A stretch of 64,000 nt of DNA. It comes from Erysipelothrix anatis (GTDB lineage: Bacteria; Bacillota_I; Bacilli_A; Erysipelotrichales; Erysipelotrichaceae). The stretch lies in contig NZ_WTSX01000008.1 in the NCBI RefSeq assembly GCF_009828745.1, positions 1-64,000 of the forward strand. Reading direction: 5' to 3'. The number at the start of each line of letters is the position of its first letter. The first letter of the stretch is position 1. The translations under genes and the position numbers were made by a program. The notes under the pieces are model-generated. The model saw nothing but the letters and a program-made list of their open reading frames with translations. It was not told the origin of the DNA and did not search any database. This document shows positions 7,275-16,169 of the stretch, one piece after another.

Positions 7275-9236
7275 TTATGTTTTCACAACATAATGAATCA
7301 CAATTGTGGACCCTTGTGGTAGTACATCACCCTCAAGACTCGATTGCGACCAAAATTGGCCATCATTGAACATTTCTGAACTCTGTTCTGATTGTGCAAA
7401 TTCGATGTCAATTTTATGCTTTGTTGCCCATTTATTGATAGCGTCACGACTCATCGTGCTAAAGTCTGGTACTTTAACTTCGCCATTTGCAGTCATACTA
7501 TCGATGCTTTCGTTTTTTGAGCTATTTGAGTCCTGCGTATTTTTGGAGTTCGTTTGTGATGTTTTCGAATCATTGGTGCCATTTATCTTGGTTTCTTGAT
7601 TCGCAATGGATTTATCTTTTGAACGATCTCGATTACTCTTTAACTCATTCTCCGACCACAAGCGACCATCAAATGTTTCTAAGTCAGGGTTTTGAGTAAA
7701 CGCATCATATGGTTTTGAAAACGTGAAACCGAAGGCTGTATCGCCTTGAAGCTGCGGAGTTGTCTCCATATTTTGATCGATGAGTGTTCGCGTATTATGC
7801 ACATACGTAGTATATGGACGAATTACGCTTGCACCATTCGGTGCTTCATCGGGTTCTCCAAGTATTTGTGATTGGACAATTCTGAATGTTTCCATTGGTT
7901 CTAGTGGTGACGTTTGGATACTTGTGATTGCATACCCCATCAGAGATGTCATGTGATTAACGGACATGTTCGTTGAAATATTGTTTTTAGCTCCATCCAA
8001 AATATTTACGAGTGTATTGGGATTGCGAGTATTAATAATAGCTGCCGCTATCTCTCGAATGACATACTGTTGGTTTCGTTGGCGAGCAAAATCATTATCT
8101 GCGAAGCTATAGCGTTCGCGGGCAAATGTAACAACTTGTTTTCCGTCGAGATGATTCATCCCTTCAGGTACAGTTATTGGTTCGTATTCGACTGGATTTG
8201 AGTCTTCAATTGGGAATGAACCCGCGAATTGTAATGGCGACTCAATATCTAGTCCCCCAAGCGCGTCGACAATTTTCTCAAGAGCATAAAAATCTGTTTC
8301 AAAGTAGAAATCGATATCAACATCAAGGAAATTCTCCACAGTATCAATCATGCATTCACGGCTAATACCACGCGAATGATTTATTTTATCAAAAGTTTGG
8401 CCTGGGTAACATGCTATAGGGACATAACTATCACGTGGGACACTTGTCATTGTTGCTTTCATCGTGTTTGGGTTGAATGTTGCAAGAATGATGGAATCGG
8501 ATAGATTATCATTGTTTCCCAGCATGAGTAAGGTAAAGGGTTCACGTACAACATCAACATTAGATACTTCTGAAGATACAGATGCCGAAAAGTTCACAAT
8601 ACTCTTTGATGGCTCGAACGGATTCACAGGTGCATCAACAGTTTCAGCAAGTCGTGTGTAGTTCTTAGGAAGTACCGCAAACGGAATTTCTTTGTTAAGG
8701 GCTGCATCCACCAAACTCTTGGTATCTTTATATTCGACCAGTTCCGAAGTTCGTGAGTATCTCTGTACATTCTCTTGAATAAGCGTTTCAAATTCTGGAT
8801 TGACACTTTGAATATAACCCACTTTCGCGCCGGCTAAATCTTTGTCTGTTTTCGTTCCATCAATTGAGACAATAACGTAGTCAATACTTTCTTCTCCCGA
8901 AATGTTGATAATTTGGTTTATTAAAGAATCTGTTTTATATAGATAATAAGTAGCAACTCCACTCACTGTAAGTAAAGCAATTCCAAAGAAAACAGTGATA
9001 GTTCGCATGAATCGAACACGTTTCGCATACCCGATTAAGAACGTTAGATTTAAGACAAGTGCTAGAATAACCAATATTCCAATTCCCATCGTAAAGTACT
9101 CCGAATGGATTTTCATATAATTACCTGCAAGAACGATCATCATCGCTATTACAATATTGGTTGCAAAGGTTATGAGAATACCATAGAATGGTGCATCAAA
9201 AAAACGCTTGGCTTTGGGTTGTTTTCGGTGTCGCAT
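7275..9236 (-). CDS. LCP (LytR-CpsA-Psr) family wall-polymer ligase with C-terminal PASTA-like module
   Basis: 653-residue membrane protein. Three hydrophobic helices lie in the first 100 residues, then a CpsA-like accessory region (about 115-230), then the LCP catalytic domain (about 235-450) with SVPRDSYV, DALGGLDIE and FARERYSFADNDFARQRN. LCP enzymes attach wall teichoic acid or capsule to peptidoglycan outside the membrane. A Ser/Asn/Lys-rich linker (about 500-570) leads to a final 70-residue module (VPDFSTMSRDAI...VLPQGSTIVIHY) that reads as a PASTA repeat. The start is the ATG at 9236 after AAGGAGG, not the in-frame ATG 22 codons upstream. It closely resembles the preceding LCP gene over its first 520 residues, which indicates a tandem duplication. 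Confidence 0.88.
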   Translation of the reverse strand: MRHRKQPKAKRFFDAPFYGILITFATNIVIAMMIVLAGNYMKIHSEYFTMGIGILVILALVLNLTFLIGYAKRVRFMRTITVFFGIALLTVSGVATYYLYKTDSLINQIINISGEESIDYVIVSIDGTKTDKDLAGAKVGYIQSVNPEFETLIQENVQRYSRTSELVEYKDTKSLVDAALNKEIPFAVLPKNYTRLAETVDAPVNPFEPSKSIVNFSASVSSEVSNVDVVREPFTLLMLGNNDNLSDSIILATFNPNTMKATMTSVPRDSYVPIACYPGQTFDKINHSRGISRECMIDTVENFLDVDIDFYFETDFYALEKIVDALGGLDIESPLQFAGSFPIEDSNPVEYEPITVPEGMNHLDGKQVVTFARERYSFADNDFARQRNQQYVIREIAAAIINTRNPNTLVNILDGAKNNISTNMSVNHMTSLMGYAITSIQTSPLEPMETFRIVQSQILGEPDEAPNGASVIRPYTTYVHNTRTLIDQNMETTPQLQGDTAFGFTFSKPYDAFTQNPDLETFDGRLWSENELKSNRDRSKDKSIANQETKINGTNDSKTSQTNSKNTQDSNSSKNESIDSMTANGEVKVPDFSTMSRDAINKWATKHKIDIEFAQSEQSSEMFNDGQFWSQSSLEGDVLPQGSTIVIHYVVKT

Positions 9237-9253
9237 CGGTTGCCTCCTTATCG

Positions 9254-9294
9254 AAATAAAACCATCGCTGCAATGACGTGCACACGACGGTTTT
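9254..9294 (-). terminator. Hairpin between the two LCP genes, attenuator or terminator
   Basis: Minus-strand arms AAAACCGTCG and CGATGGTTTT pair over 10 bp (one G-U) around a 17-nt loop, followed by ATTTCG. It lies 27 bp after the stop of the first LCP gene and just before the Shine-Dalgarno of the second. It may lower expression of the distal paralogue. Confidence 0.5.
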
Positions 9295-9320
9295 GCTTTC
9301 ATTAAATTACAATTTCTGTG

Positions 9321-11213
9321 CTAACTATTCGTTGGCTTTTGTGCTTGACCAGATGAACCTGAATCTGGTTTTGTTGAATTTGTTCCTGAGTTATCGTCTG
9401 GTTTTTGGTTCTCATTATCCGTATCAGGTTTGGTTTCCGGTTCTGTTGGTTTCGTAATTGGTGGTTTTGTTTCTTCCACCGCTTCTTCTTCGTTATCAGT
9501 CGGACGTTCTGTTTGTGTATTCTGTTGAGATTCGTTTTGATTATTTGTTTGTGGCTCTCTTGTTTGTTCCTGCTCTGTTGTCTCTTCGCGTTCTGACACC
9601 GGTAAGCGTGTCGGACCGTTCGGTGACCAGAATAGCCCATCAAATGGTTCTAAATCTGGATTTTGAGTGAAAGCATCATAGGGTTTTAAGAGTGTAAAGC
9701 CAAAGGATGTATCATTTTGCAATCGAGGTTCTTTTTCCATATTTTGATCGATCAATGTACGTGTGTTATTGACATATGTTGAGTATGGACGAACCACAGA
9801 CGCATCACCCACGAAATCTGGAACGCCTAAGACTTGCGACTGTGTAATTCTGAAGGTATCCATAGGTTCAAGTGGTGATGATTGAATACTTTGAATTGCA
9901 TACCCCATAAGTCCTGTCATATCACTGACTGACATGTTCGTAGAAATGTTATCTTTTGCGCCATCGAGAACACTTACAAGGGTATTCGGATTGCGGGTGT
10001 TGATAATCTTTTTCGCAACTTCTTGAATTACATATTGTTGGTTTCGTTGACGGGCAAAGTCACCATCAGGGAACGTATGACGTTCACGTGCAAAGGTAAC
10101 AACTTGCTTACCATCTAAATGATTAAGACCTGCAGGAACAGTGATATCGTCGTACTCCACAGGATTTGAACCTTCAATTGGGAATGATCCCGCAAATTGA
10201 TGTGGCGATTCAATTTCAAGGCCTCCTAAAGCATCAACAATCTTAACGAGTGCATAGAAGTCTGTTTCGAAGTAGAAATCCACTTGGATATCCAAGAAGT
10301 TTTCCACAGTATCAATCATACATTCACGGCTGATACCTCGAGCATGGTTGATTTTATCTGACGACTGTCCAGGGTAGCATGCAATTGGAACATAACTGTC
10401 ACGAGGAATACTTGTCATCGTTGCTTTCATCGTTTGTGGATTAAAGGTTGCCAGAATGATTGAGTCTGATAAGTTGTCATTGTTTCCCAGCATAAGCATG
10501 GTAAACGGTTCTTTAATAACATCGACACTCGAAATATCTGATGTTATCGATGTTGAAAATTGAATAATTGCTTTTGATTTTTCAAATGGATTCACTGGAG
10601 CATCCACTGTTTCCGCAACACGTGTATAGTTTTTCGGTAAGACAGCAAATGGAATTTCCTTATCAATCGCCGCTTGGACAAGTTCTTTGTTGCTTGGATA
10701 TTCAACGAACTCGACTGTCCGTGAGTAACGATGAATCGTATCTTGCATCAACGGTGCAAACTCAGGATTTGTGCTTGTTACAAATCCAACACGTTTTCCA
10801 TCTAAATCATTTTCTGTTAGTGTACCATCAATGGATACAACGACATGCTCGACATTCTCTTGACCTGTCGTATTAACAATTTGATTAATGAGGAAATCCG
10901 TACGGTAAAGGTAGTATGTTGCAACACTCCCCACGGTTATTAGGAGTAACCCAATGACGACCGTTACGATGCGAAATATGCGTTTATTTTTTGCATATCC
11001 CACGAGGAATGTAATATTAAGAAGTAACGCAAGAATCACAAGGATTCCTATTGCCCACGTAAAGTACTCTGCATGGATTTTCATGTAGTTTCCTACTATA
11101 AAGAGTAGTGCGATAACAAGTCCGTTGCTGATAAGCGCTACGCCCATTCCAACGTATACATTGTCCCACAATGAAAATTTAGGCTTGGTTGTTGGTGTCT
11201 GTTGGTTGTCCAT
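9321..11213 (-). CDS. LCP (LytR-CpsA-Psr) family wall-polymer ligase with Gln/Glu/Pro-rich tail
   Basis: 630 residues. It has the same order as its downstream paralogue: three N-terminal transmembrane helices, accessory domain, then the LCP domain with SIPRDSYV, DALGGLEIE and FARERHTFPDGDFARQRN. The last 105 residues are low-complexity, rich in Thr, Glu, Gln, Asn and Pro, and lack the PASTA-like module. Such tails usually span the cell wall. GGAGG lies 6 bp before the ATG, inside the upstream gene, which it overlaps by 35 bp, so translation is probably coupled. Expected to act on the outer membrane face, transferring undecaprenyl-linked polymers to peptidoglycan; the polymer is unknown. Confidence 0.9.
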   Translation of the reverse strand: MDNQQTPTTKPKFSLWDNVYVGMGVALISNGLVIALLFIVGNYMKIHAEYFTWAIGILVILALLLNITFLVGYAKNKRIFRIVTVVIGLLLITVGSVATYYLYRTDFLINQIVNTTGQENVEHVVVSIDGTLTENDLDGKRVGFVTSTNPEFAPLMQDTIHRYSRTVEFVEYPSNKELVQAAIDKEIPFAVLPKNYTRVAETVDAPVNPFEKSKAIIQFSTSITSDISSVDVIKEPFTMLMLGNNDNLSDSIILATFNPQTMKATMTSIPRDSYVPIACYPGQSSDKINHARGISRECMIDTVENFLDIQVDFYFETDFYALVKIVDALGGLEIESPHQFAGSFPIEGSNPVEYDDITVPAGLNHLDGKQVVTFARERHTFPDGDFARQRNQQYVIQEVAKKIINTRNPNTLVSVLDGAKDNISTNMSVSDMTGLMGYAIQSIQSSPLEPMDTFRITQSQVLGVPDFVGDASVVRPYSTYVNNTRTLIDQNMEKEPRLQNDTSFGFTLLKPYDAFTQNPDLEPFDGLFWSPNGPTRLPVSEREETTEQEQTREPQTNNQNESQQNTQTERPTDNEEEAVEETKPPITKPTEPETKPDTDNENQKPDDNSGTNSTKPDSGSSGQAQKPTNS

Positions 11214-11889
11214 CAGTTACCTCCACGATTGAGTATAAGCCATCGGTATCTTTCACGATTGTTATGGTCGATGATTTTTGGAAGTCTCCGGTTTTCACTG
11301 CAGTTGCTTCTTTATAAGTCCATGTGATTTCAACTTGGAAAGCATCAACTGTGATAGCTTCTTTCGTGATAACACCGTCTTCATCCATTTCCTCTTCCTG
11401 CATTAAAAATTTAACATTCGTTGTTGGTTTCGTTGTTGACTGATTGACCTCCAACGTATTGGCAATGTCGCCTTTTTGAAGGTAATAGTTCATATCCCCA
11501 TAAATATTATCGAGTGCCTGGTCAAAGACAGGTTTTCGAATATCTTGGTGAATAAACTGGAGTCCTCCAACATCGTTAAATTTTGTTTTATTTGTCCATG
11601 TATAGAAATCCGCAACAAAACTCTGAGCTACAAGCCCAGCTATTTTTTGATCGTCACGCACATCTTGATTTAGTGCATCCGATAATTGATCATAGATTTC
11701 CTTTTGATGTGGTGTTGCATTTTTACGTAATGTATAAAAATTATTTTGACTTACGGTTCCGACACCAGAATTATTTTTGTTTCCTTGAAATCCCTTCATA
11801 ATGTAAAAGCCCCCAACACTCATAATTGCAAGTGATAGTATTGTTATAAAGAGCACAAGTCCTTTTGATTGTTTGGTTGTATTTTTCAT
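11179..11889 (-). CDS. Membrane-anchored protein of unknown function upstream of the LCP genes
   Basis: 236 residues. A single N-terminal hydrophobic helix at about 10-30 acts as signal anchor and is followed by an extracytoplasmic domain of about 200 residues with no motif I recognise. It is rich in Asp, Asn, Thr and Gln, and alternating hydrophobic residues near the C-terminus suggest a beta-rich fold (FQVEITWTY, STITIVKD). It is first in an operon with two LCP ligases, so a role in surface-polymer attachment is a reasonable guess only. AGGAAG precedes the ATG, and the promoter is at 11914-11942. Confidence 0.7.
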   Translation of the reverse strand: MKNTTKQSKGLVLFITILSLAIMSVGGFYIMKGFQGNKNNSGVGTVSQNNFYTLRKNATPHQKEIYDQLSDALNQDVRDDQKIAGLVAQSFVADFYTWTNKTKFNDVGGLQFIHQDIRKPVFDQALDNIYGDMNYYLQKGDIANTLEVNQSTTKPTTNVKFLMQEEEMDEDGVITKEAITVDAFQVEITWTYKEATAVKTGDFQKSSTITIVKDTDGLYSIVEVTDGQPTDTNNQA

Positions 11890-11913
11890 ATGTCCACTTC
11901 CTGTAGTTATTTT

Positions 11914-11942
11914 AGCATACTAAGACTTGTAGTTTATGTCAA
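11914..11942 (-). promoter_or_regulatory. Promoter of the LCP operon
   Basis: Perfect -35 TTGACA, 17 bp, TATGCT on the minus strand. Confidence 0.65.
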
Positions 11943-11956
11943 TTTCGTGAATTGTG

Positions 11957-11985
11957 TTACACGACTTCACATTTTCTTTTATAAT
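11957..11985 (+). promoter_or_regulatory. Promoter of the yfcE-like gene
   Basis: TTACAC, 17 bp, TATAAT, ending 19 bp before the start codon. It is back to back with the LCP operon promoter. Confidence 0.65.
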
Positions 11986-12004
11986 AGTTTTAGGAGGTAT
12001 TACG

Positions 12005-12541
12005 ATGAATACATTAATTATTTCCGATATCCACGGAAGTCACCAGCGGTTGCAGGAGGTTTTAGCAACACCTTTGCCTTATGATCAAATAATCTTGGTC
12101 GGTGATTCCCTCTATCATGGTCCACGAAATCCAATCTTGGATGACTACAATCCACAAGCTGTTGCCGATTTATTAAATTCCGAAACCGTTCCTATTTTAG
12201 CGGTACGTGGTAATTGCGATGCTGAAGTCGACCAAATGTTGTTGAACTTTCCAATGATGCAAGACTACACCCTGACACAACTTAATAATAAGAAGATATA
12301 TATTACACACGGACACTTGGTTGATCCAAATACGTTTGGCCCTCAATCAAACGCTGACATCTTTATTTCAGGCCATACGCACATCCCTGTCCTCGAAATA
12401 TCCGGTAACACCCTTATGTATAATCCTGGTTCAATTGCACTCCCAAAGGGCGGACATCCTAATTCTTACGGATATCTCAGCGATTCATCAATATCAATAC
12501 TAACGTTGGACCACAAACCTTACATGACCTTAGATTTTTAA
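12005..12541 (+). CDS. yfcE: YfcE-type metallophosphoesterase (phosphodiesterase)
   Basis: 178-residue cytoplasmic enzyme with all calcineurin-like metal motifs in order: SDIHG (residues 8-12), GDSLYHGPRNPI, RGNCDAEVDQM, ITHGHL and SGHTHIP, then PGSIALPKGG. GDxxxHGPRN and GNCDxEVDQML are specific to YfcE/MJ0936 proteins, which hydrolyse phosphodiesters with Mn2+ in vitro. The physiological substrate is unknown in general. TTAGGAGG lies 7 bp before the chosen ATG, and a longer in-frame upstream extension is rejected. It is convergent with the ABC permease gene that follows, with a shared bidirectional terminator. Confidence 0.92.
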   Translation: MNTLIISDIHGSHQRLQEVLATPLPYDQIILVGDSLYHGPRNPILDDYNPQAVADLLNSETVPILAVRGNCDAEVDQMLLNFPMMQDYTLTQLNNKKIYITHGHLVDPNTFGPQSNADIFISGHTHIPVLEISGNTLMYNPGSIALPKGGHPNSYGYLSDSSISILTLDHKPYMTLDF

Positions 12542-12547
12542 GCACAC

Positions 12548-12577
12548 AAAAACTCCGATATTTACACCGGAGTTTTT
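12548..12577. terminator. Bidirectional terminator
   Basis: Stem AAAAACTCCG/CGGAGTTTTT with A's before and T's after, located between two convergent genes. Confidence 0.88.
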
Positions 12578-12584
12578 ATTTGTT

Positions 12585-13406
12585 TTAGTTTAAGATTTCA
12601 AGTTTGTTGTTCCAGAACCAAATCGTTCCAACACCACTAATAATGATAAAGATAACATCTTTAATCAATGATATGACTTGGTATGAATTTGAAATTCCAC
12701 CACCTGTGCCATTTTCGATACTCGTGATGTCAAATCCAGATCCTGGTAACATGATATTTGACATAATTAAAATTAGGAAATACATTCCGATAAAGAATAC
12801 AAATGTTAATAAACCACGATTGTTTCTGAATCGGCTTGAGTTCGCAATACTTCCTGCAAACAATAATACGGATACCCACAAGATTGTTTGTGTAAATTGA
12901 CCAAGTACAATGAGGAATGATGCAAAGGTTGCATTCCCTTCAAAGATTGAGCCAAATAAGAAACTAAAGATTTTGGTAATTTGACGCCATGTGGATGCAT
13001 CGATAAAGAAAATACTGATTGCACCAAAGTAAATGGCAAAGATTCCTCCAAATGAAACAAGACTCCAGAAGGATGCTGTAATTGTTTTGGCTATGAAAAT
13101 TTCAGTTGATGATGCAGGGTATGTAAATAAGCGATAAGCACTTTTCTTATAAATACCTTTGTAAAGCATATCAATAAGTGCTTTATAGGTTAGTACAATT
13201 GATGCAATAATCATGGCATAGATTGCTAGCATCGCGACACCAAGGAAAATTGATCCGAATGTCGTTAGTTCAAGACCACTTGTGACATCTTTCATTTGGA
13301 ACACAATGACAACGGCAAGGACTGCACCAATAATTGTCATAATAAGCACTGGCAAGAATGATTTTGCTGTTGCTTTAATTTCGTTTTTAACAAGTTTGAT
13401 TACCAT
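12585..13406 (-). CDS. ABC-2 type transporter permease
   Basis: 273 residues with about six hydrophobic helices (near 18-40, 50-75, 105-135, 160-185, 195-215 and 245-265) and no large soluble domain. It is the membrane partner of the ATPase encoded just upstream, whose stop it overlaps by 7 bp. The GntR-ATPase-permease arrangement matches Bacillus ytr-like exporters that respond to envelope stress. The substrate is unknown. Confidence 0.82.
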   Translation of the reverse strand: MVIKLVKNEIKATAKSFLPVLIMTIIGAVLAVVIVFQMKDVTSGLELTTFGSIFLGVAMLAIYAMIIASIVLTYKALIDMLYKGIYKKSAYRLFTYPASSTEIFIAKTITASFWSLVSFGGIFAIYFGAISIFFIDASTWRQITKIFSFLFGSIFEGNATFASFLIVLGQFTQTILWVSVLLFAGSIANSSRFRNNRGLLTFVFFIGMYFLILIMSNIMLPGSGFDITSIENGTGGGISNSYQVISLIKDVIFIIISGVGTIWFWNNKLEILN

Positions 13407-14101
13407 TTGAACACCTCACGGAATACATCATTAACCGATGCATTGTACTCTTCACGTAGATCATCACAGTTTCGGTGAAGGTGAATTTGTCCTTCTTTAA
13501 GGAAAACAACTTCATCCAAGACTGGCTCAATATCAGCAATTAAGTGCGTGGCAATAATCAATAACGCATCGTTTGCATAATTACCAAGAATTGTATCTAA
13601 AATTGAATCACGTGATGCTGGGTCAACCCCTGCAATCGGTTCATCAAAAATATAGATATCAGCTTTTCTTGACAAGCACAATGCTAGCTGAAATTTTTCA
13701 CGCATCCCTTTTGACATTTTGGAAACTGGCATCGTTGGATCCAGTTTTAGTTTTAAGAACAAGTCTTCTAACACTGCCATGTCAAAATCAGGGTAGATAT
13801 CTTTATACAGTTTTGCTGCATTGATTCCTGTAAGTGTTGGTTCTAAATATTCTACATCAGGTAAATATGAGATTTTTGCTTTTGAAATTGCACCAATTTC
13901 ATTACCTTGGACCAAAATTTCGCCATCAAAATCTCTGAGTAATCCCATAATGGATTTAATCATCGTTGTTTTTCCAGAACCGTTAGGTCCACACAAACCG
14001 ATAATCTTACCACCGTCTAATTCTAAATTAATGCCTCGAAGCACAGGATATGATCCGTATTGTTTCGATACATTACGCATACTTAAGAATGGTTGATTCA
14101 T
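13400..14101 (-). CDS. ABC transporter ATP-binding protein (YtrB/YhcH type)
   Basis: 233 residues. Walker A GPNGSGKTT is near residue 40, signature SKGMREK near 128, Walker B IYIFDEP near 150, and the H-loop reads IATHLI. It lacks a C-terminal regulatory domain and so fits the small exporter ATPases regulated by YtrA-like GntR proteins. It starts 1 bp after the GntR stop and overlaps the permease. Confidence 0.88.
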   Translation of the reverse strand: MNQPFLSMRNVSKQYGSYPVLRGINLELDGGKIIGLCGPNGSGKTTMIKSIMGLLRDFDGEILVQGNEIGAISKAKISYLPDVEYLEPTLTGINAAKLYKDIYPDFDMAVLEDLFLKLKLDPTMPVSKMSKGMREKFQLALCLSRKADIYIFDEPIAGVDPASRDSILDTILGNYANDALLIIATHLIADIEPVLDEVVFLKEGQIHLHRNCDDLREEYNASVNDVFREVFKW

Positions 14102-14102
14102 A

Positions 14103-14462
14103 TTATTCCTCCCACACCAGCGTGACTGCTTCTAGAAGTGCCTCGCTGCCTATATTTAAATCTTTCGCCCTTTGAACAAAGTCAACAGTTAAATCGTGCG
14201 TTAGTTTCTGTTTCAATTCTTGAATTTTAACTTCATCCTCTGTCACAAATTTTCCGTTTGTTCTATCTGTGATGATAAATCCATCACGTTCTAATTCTGT
14301 TAAGCCTTTTTGTACTGTATTTGGATTCACCTTAAACTTAAGTGCTAAGTTACGAATCGAATCAATACGTTCCCCTGGTACAGCACGGCCTGATGCTATT
14401 TCATATTGAAAGTAGTCAATTATTTGTCGGTAGATTGCTACCGTACTTTTATTTAACGACAT
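14103..14462 (-). CDS. GntR family (YtrA-type) transcriptional regulator
   Basis: 119 residues. A winged helix-turn-helix occupies about 5-75 (IYRQIIDYFQYEIASG, SIRNLALKFKVNPNTVQKGL), followed by a short 40-residue helical dimerisation tail. The absence of a ligand-binding domain is typical of the YtrA subfamily, usually encoded first in an operon with the ABC transporter it represses. AAGGAGG precedes the ATG. The promoter overlaps the end of argS, and two TGATAC direct repeats bracket the -10. Confidence 0.9.
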   Translation of the reverse strand: MSLNKSTVAIYRQIIDYFQYEIASGRAVPGERIDSIRNLALKFKVNPNTVQKGLTELERDGFIITDRTNGKFVTEDEVKIQELKQKLTHDLTVDFVQRAKDLNIGSEALLEAVTLVWEE

Positions 14463-14477
14463 GCCATGACCTCCTTG

Positions 14478-14502
14478 TGATACTTATATAATACACTGAT
14501 AC
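14478..14502. promoter_or_regulatory. Direct repeat, candidate GntR operator
   Basis: TGATAC at 14478-14483 and again at 14497-14502 bracket the -10 of the GntR operon promoter. Binding by the GntR protein is inference from position. Confidence 0.4.
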
Positions 14503-14516
14503 ACTAGGATGTGCAA
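14488..14516 (-). promoter_or_regulatory. Promoter of the GntR-ABC operon
   Basis: Minus strand TTGCAC, 17 bp, TATTAT. The -35 abuts the argS stop codon. Confidence 0.65.
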
Positions 14517-16157
14517 CTACATTTGTTCAGGTGCTGAAACCCCAACAAGGTTTAGTGCATTTTTTAATGTAATTTGTGTTGCCACAAGTAAGTTTAGACG
14601 TTGTTGTGTTAAAGCTGGATTACTTGGATCATTGACTTTTAATTCTCCATAGAAACTATGGAAATATGCTGCTAATTCTTGAATATAGTTTGTAATTTTA
14701 TGAACGGTACGATTTTTAGCTGTATCCGCAACTACAGAGCTGAATTCGTTAATATGTTTAAGTAGCTCTACTTCTTTTTGATGTGTTAGTAAATCAATAA
14801 CAGGTACACGATTTACATCACCTGCTTGACGCAAGATTGATGCGATGCGCGCATGCGCATATTGTGCGTAAAAAACAGGGTTGTCATTTGATTGTGTTCG
14901 GGCAAGACCCAAATCAAAATCAAGTGGTGTCTGTAGTGCACGGCTTGCAAAGAAATAACGGGCTGCATCAACACCAATATCATCAATAAGATCCACAAGA
15001 CCTACAGCATTTCCTGTACGTTTGGACATCTTAACTTCTTCCCCATTTTCCACAAGGCGTACCATTTGAATGATATCGACATCCATGACGTCTTTATATC
15101 CAAAGGACTCAAGCGCAGCATTCATTCGTGGAATATATCCATGATGATCGCCACCCCAAAGGTTGAGAAGACGTTGATAACCACGTTCTAGTTTGTAGAG
15201 GTGGTAAGCAATATCTGGTACAAGATATGTGTATGAACCATCTGATTTAATCAGCACTCGGTCTTTATCATCACCATATTTTGTGGATGCAAACCATAAT
15301 GCATCATCTTTTTCATAAGTTTCGCCATTTGCTTTCATTTCTTCTAAGCGACGGACAACACTACCATTGTCGTAAACGGATTTTTCACTGACCCATGAGT
15401 CGAATGAAACCCCAAATTTACCAAGATCACGTTCAATACGTTCCAGTTCAAACTCAATACCAATTTTTTTAAAGAATGGTTCCCATTCTTCTTGTGGTTT
15501 TGTGAGCCATGCGTCACCTTCACGTGCAATAACATCTTGGGCAATTTGTTTAATGTCTTCACCATGATAGCCGTCTTCAGGCATCACAGCTTCAATACCA
15601 TACGCTTGTTGATAACGTGCATACAGTGAATGGCTTAGCATTGTGATTTGATTTCCAAGGTCATTAACATAATATTCACGTAAGACATCATAACCTGCAT
15701 ACGTCATGATTCGTGTTAATGAATCACCCCATGCCGCACCGCGAGCATGTCCAACATGAAGTTGTCCTGTTGGGTTTGCACTAACGTACTCTACAAGGAC
15801 ACTTTTTCCAGCGCCTACTGTGGAGCGACCATAGTTATCTTTAGCATCTAAGACCGTATTGATAACATCGCCCAATACTGATGGTTTCATAAAAAAGTTA
15901 ATAAATCCTGGTCCCGCAACTTCCACCTTTTGGATCATTGGGTTTGCTGCAATGGCTTCTGTAATAATAGTTGCTATTTCGCGTGGATTTTTCCCCACAC
16001 GTTTGGTTAAGCGCATTGCAATATTGGATGAATAATCACCCATTTCAGATTTGTTTGGAATTTCTAACATAACTAAGCCCGGTTCATGATCGATACCGAA
16101 TGCTTCTTTTATGATGGTTTCTAGCGCTGCGACTAGATTTGTTTCAATTGAATTCAT
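14517..16157 (-). CDS. argS: Arginyl-tRNA synthetase
   Basis: 546-residue class I synthetase that charges tRNA-Arg, usual length. An N-terminal additional domain (1-110) is followed by the HIGH motif HVGH at 134-137 in SANPTGQLHVGHARG, the KMSKR motif near residue 375, and the C-terminal DALR anticodon-binding domain (last 120 residues). It follows degV by 12 bp and is probably co-transcribed. Its product should influence charging of the tRNA-Arg sensed by the T-boxes at 39100-39572. Confidence 0.96.
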   Translation of the reverse strand: MNSIETNLVAALETIIKEAFGIDHEPGLVMLEIPNKSEMGDYSSNIAMRLTKRVGKNPREIATIITEAIAANPMIQKVEVAGPGFINFFMKPSVLGDVINTVLDAKDNYGRSTVGAGKSVLVEYVSANPTGQLHVGHARGAAWGDSLTRIMTYAGYDVLREYYVNDLGNQITMLSHSLYARYQQAYGIEAVMPEDGYHGEDIKQIAQDVIAREGDAWLTKPQEEWEPFFKKIGIEFELERIERDLGKFGVSFDSWVSEKSVYDNGSVVRRLEEMKANGETYEKDDALWFASTKYGDDKDRVLIKSDGSYTYLVPDIAYHLYKLERGYQRLLNLWGGDHHGYIPRMNAALESFGYKDVMDVDIIQMVRLVENGEEVKMSKRTGNAVGLVDLIDDIGVDAARYFFASRALQTPLDFDLGLARTQSNDNPVFYAQYAHARIASILRQAGDVNRVPVIDLLTHQKEVELLKHINEFSSVVADTAKNRTVHKITNYIQELAAYFHSFYGELKVNDPSNPALTQQRLNLLVATQITLKNALNLVGVSAPEQM

Positions 16158-16169
16158 GATTTACTCCTC

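Noticed and set aside
9302-9643. 113-codon minus-strand frame over the tail of the first LCP gene
   Set aside because: Shadow of a low-complexity coding region in another frame. It has biased repeats of Gln, Asn and Lys and no ribosome site.
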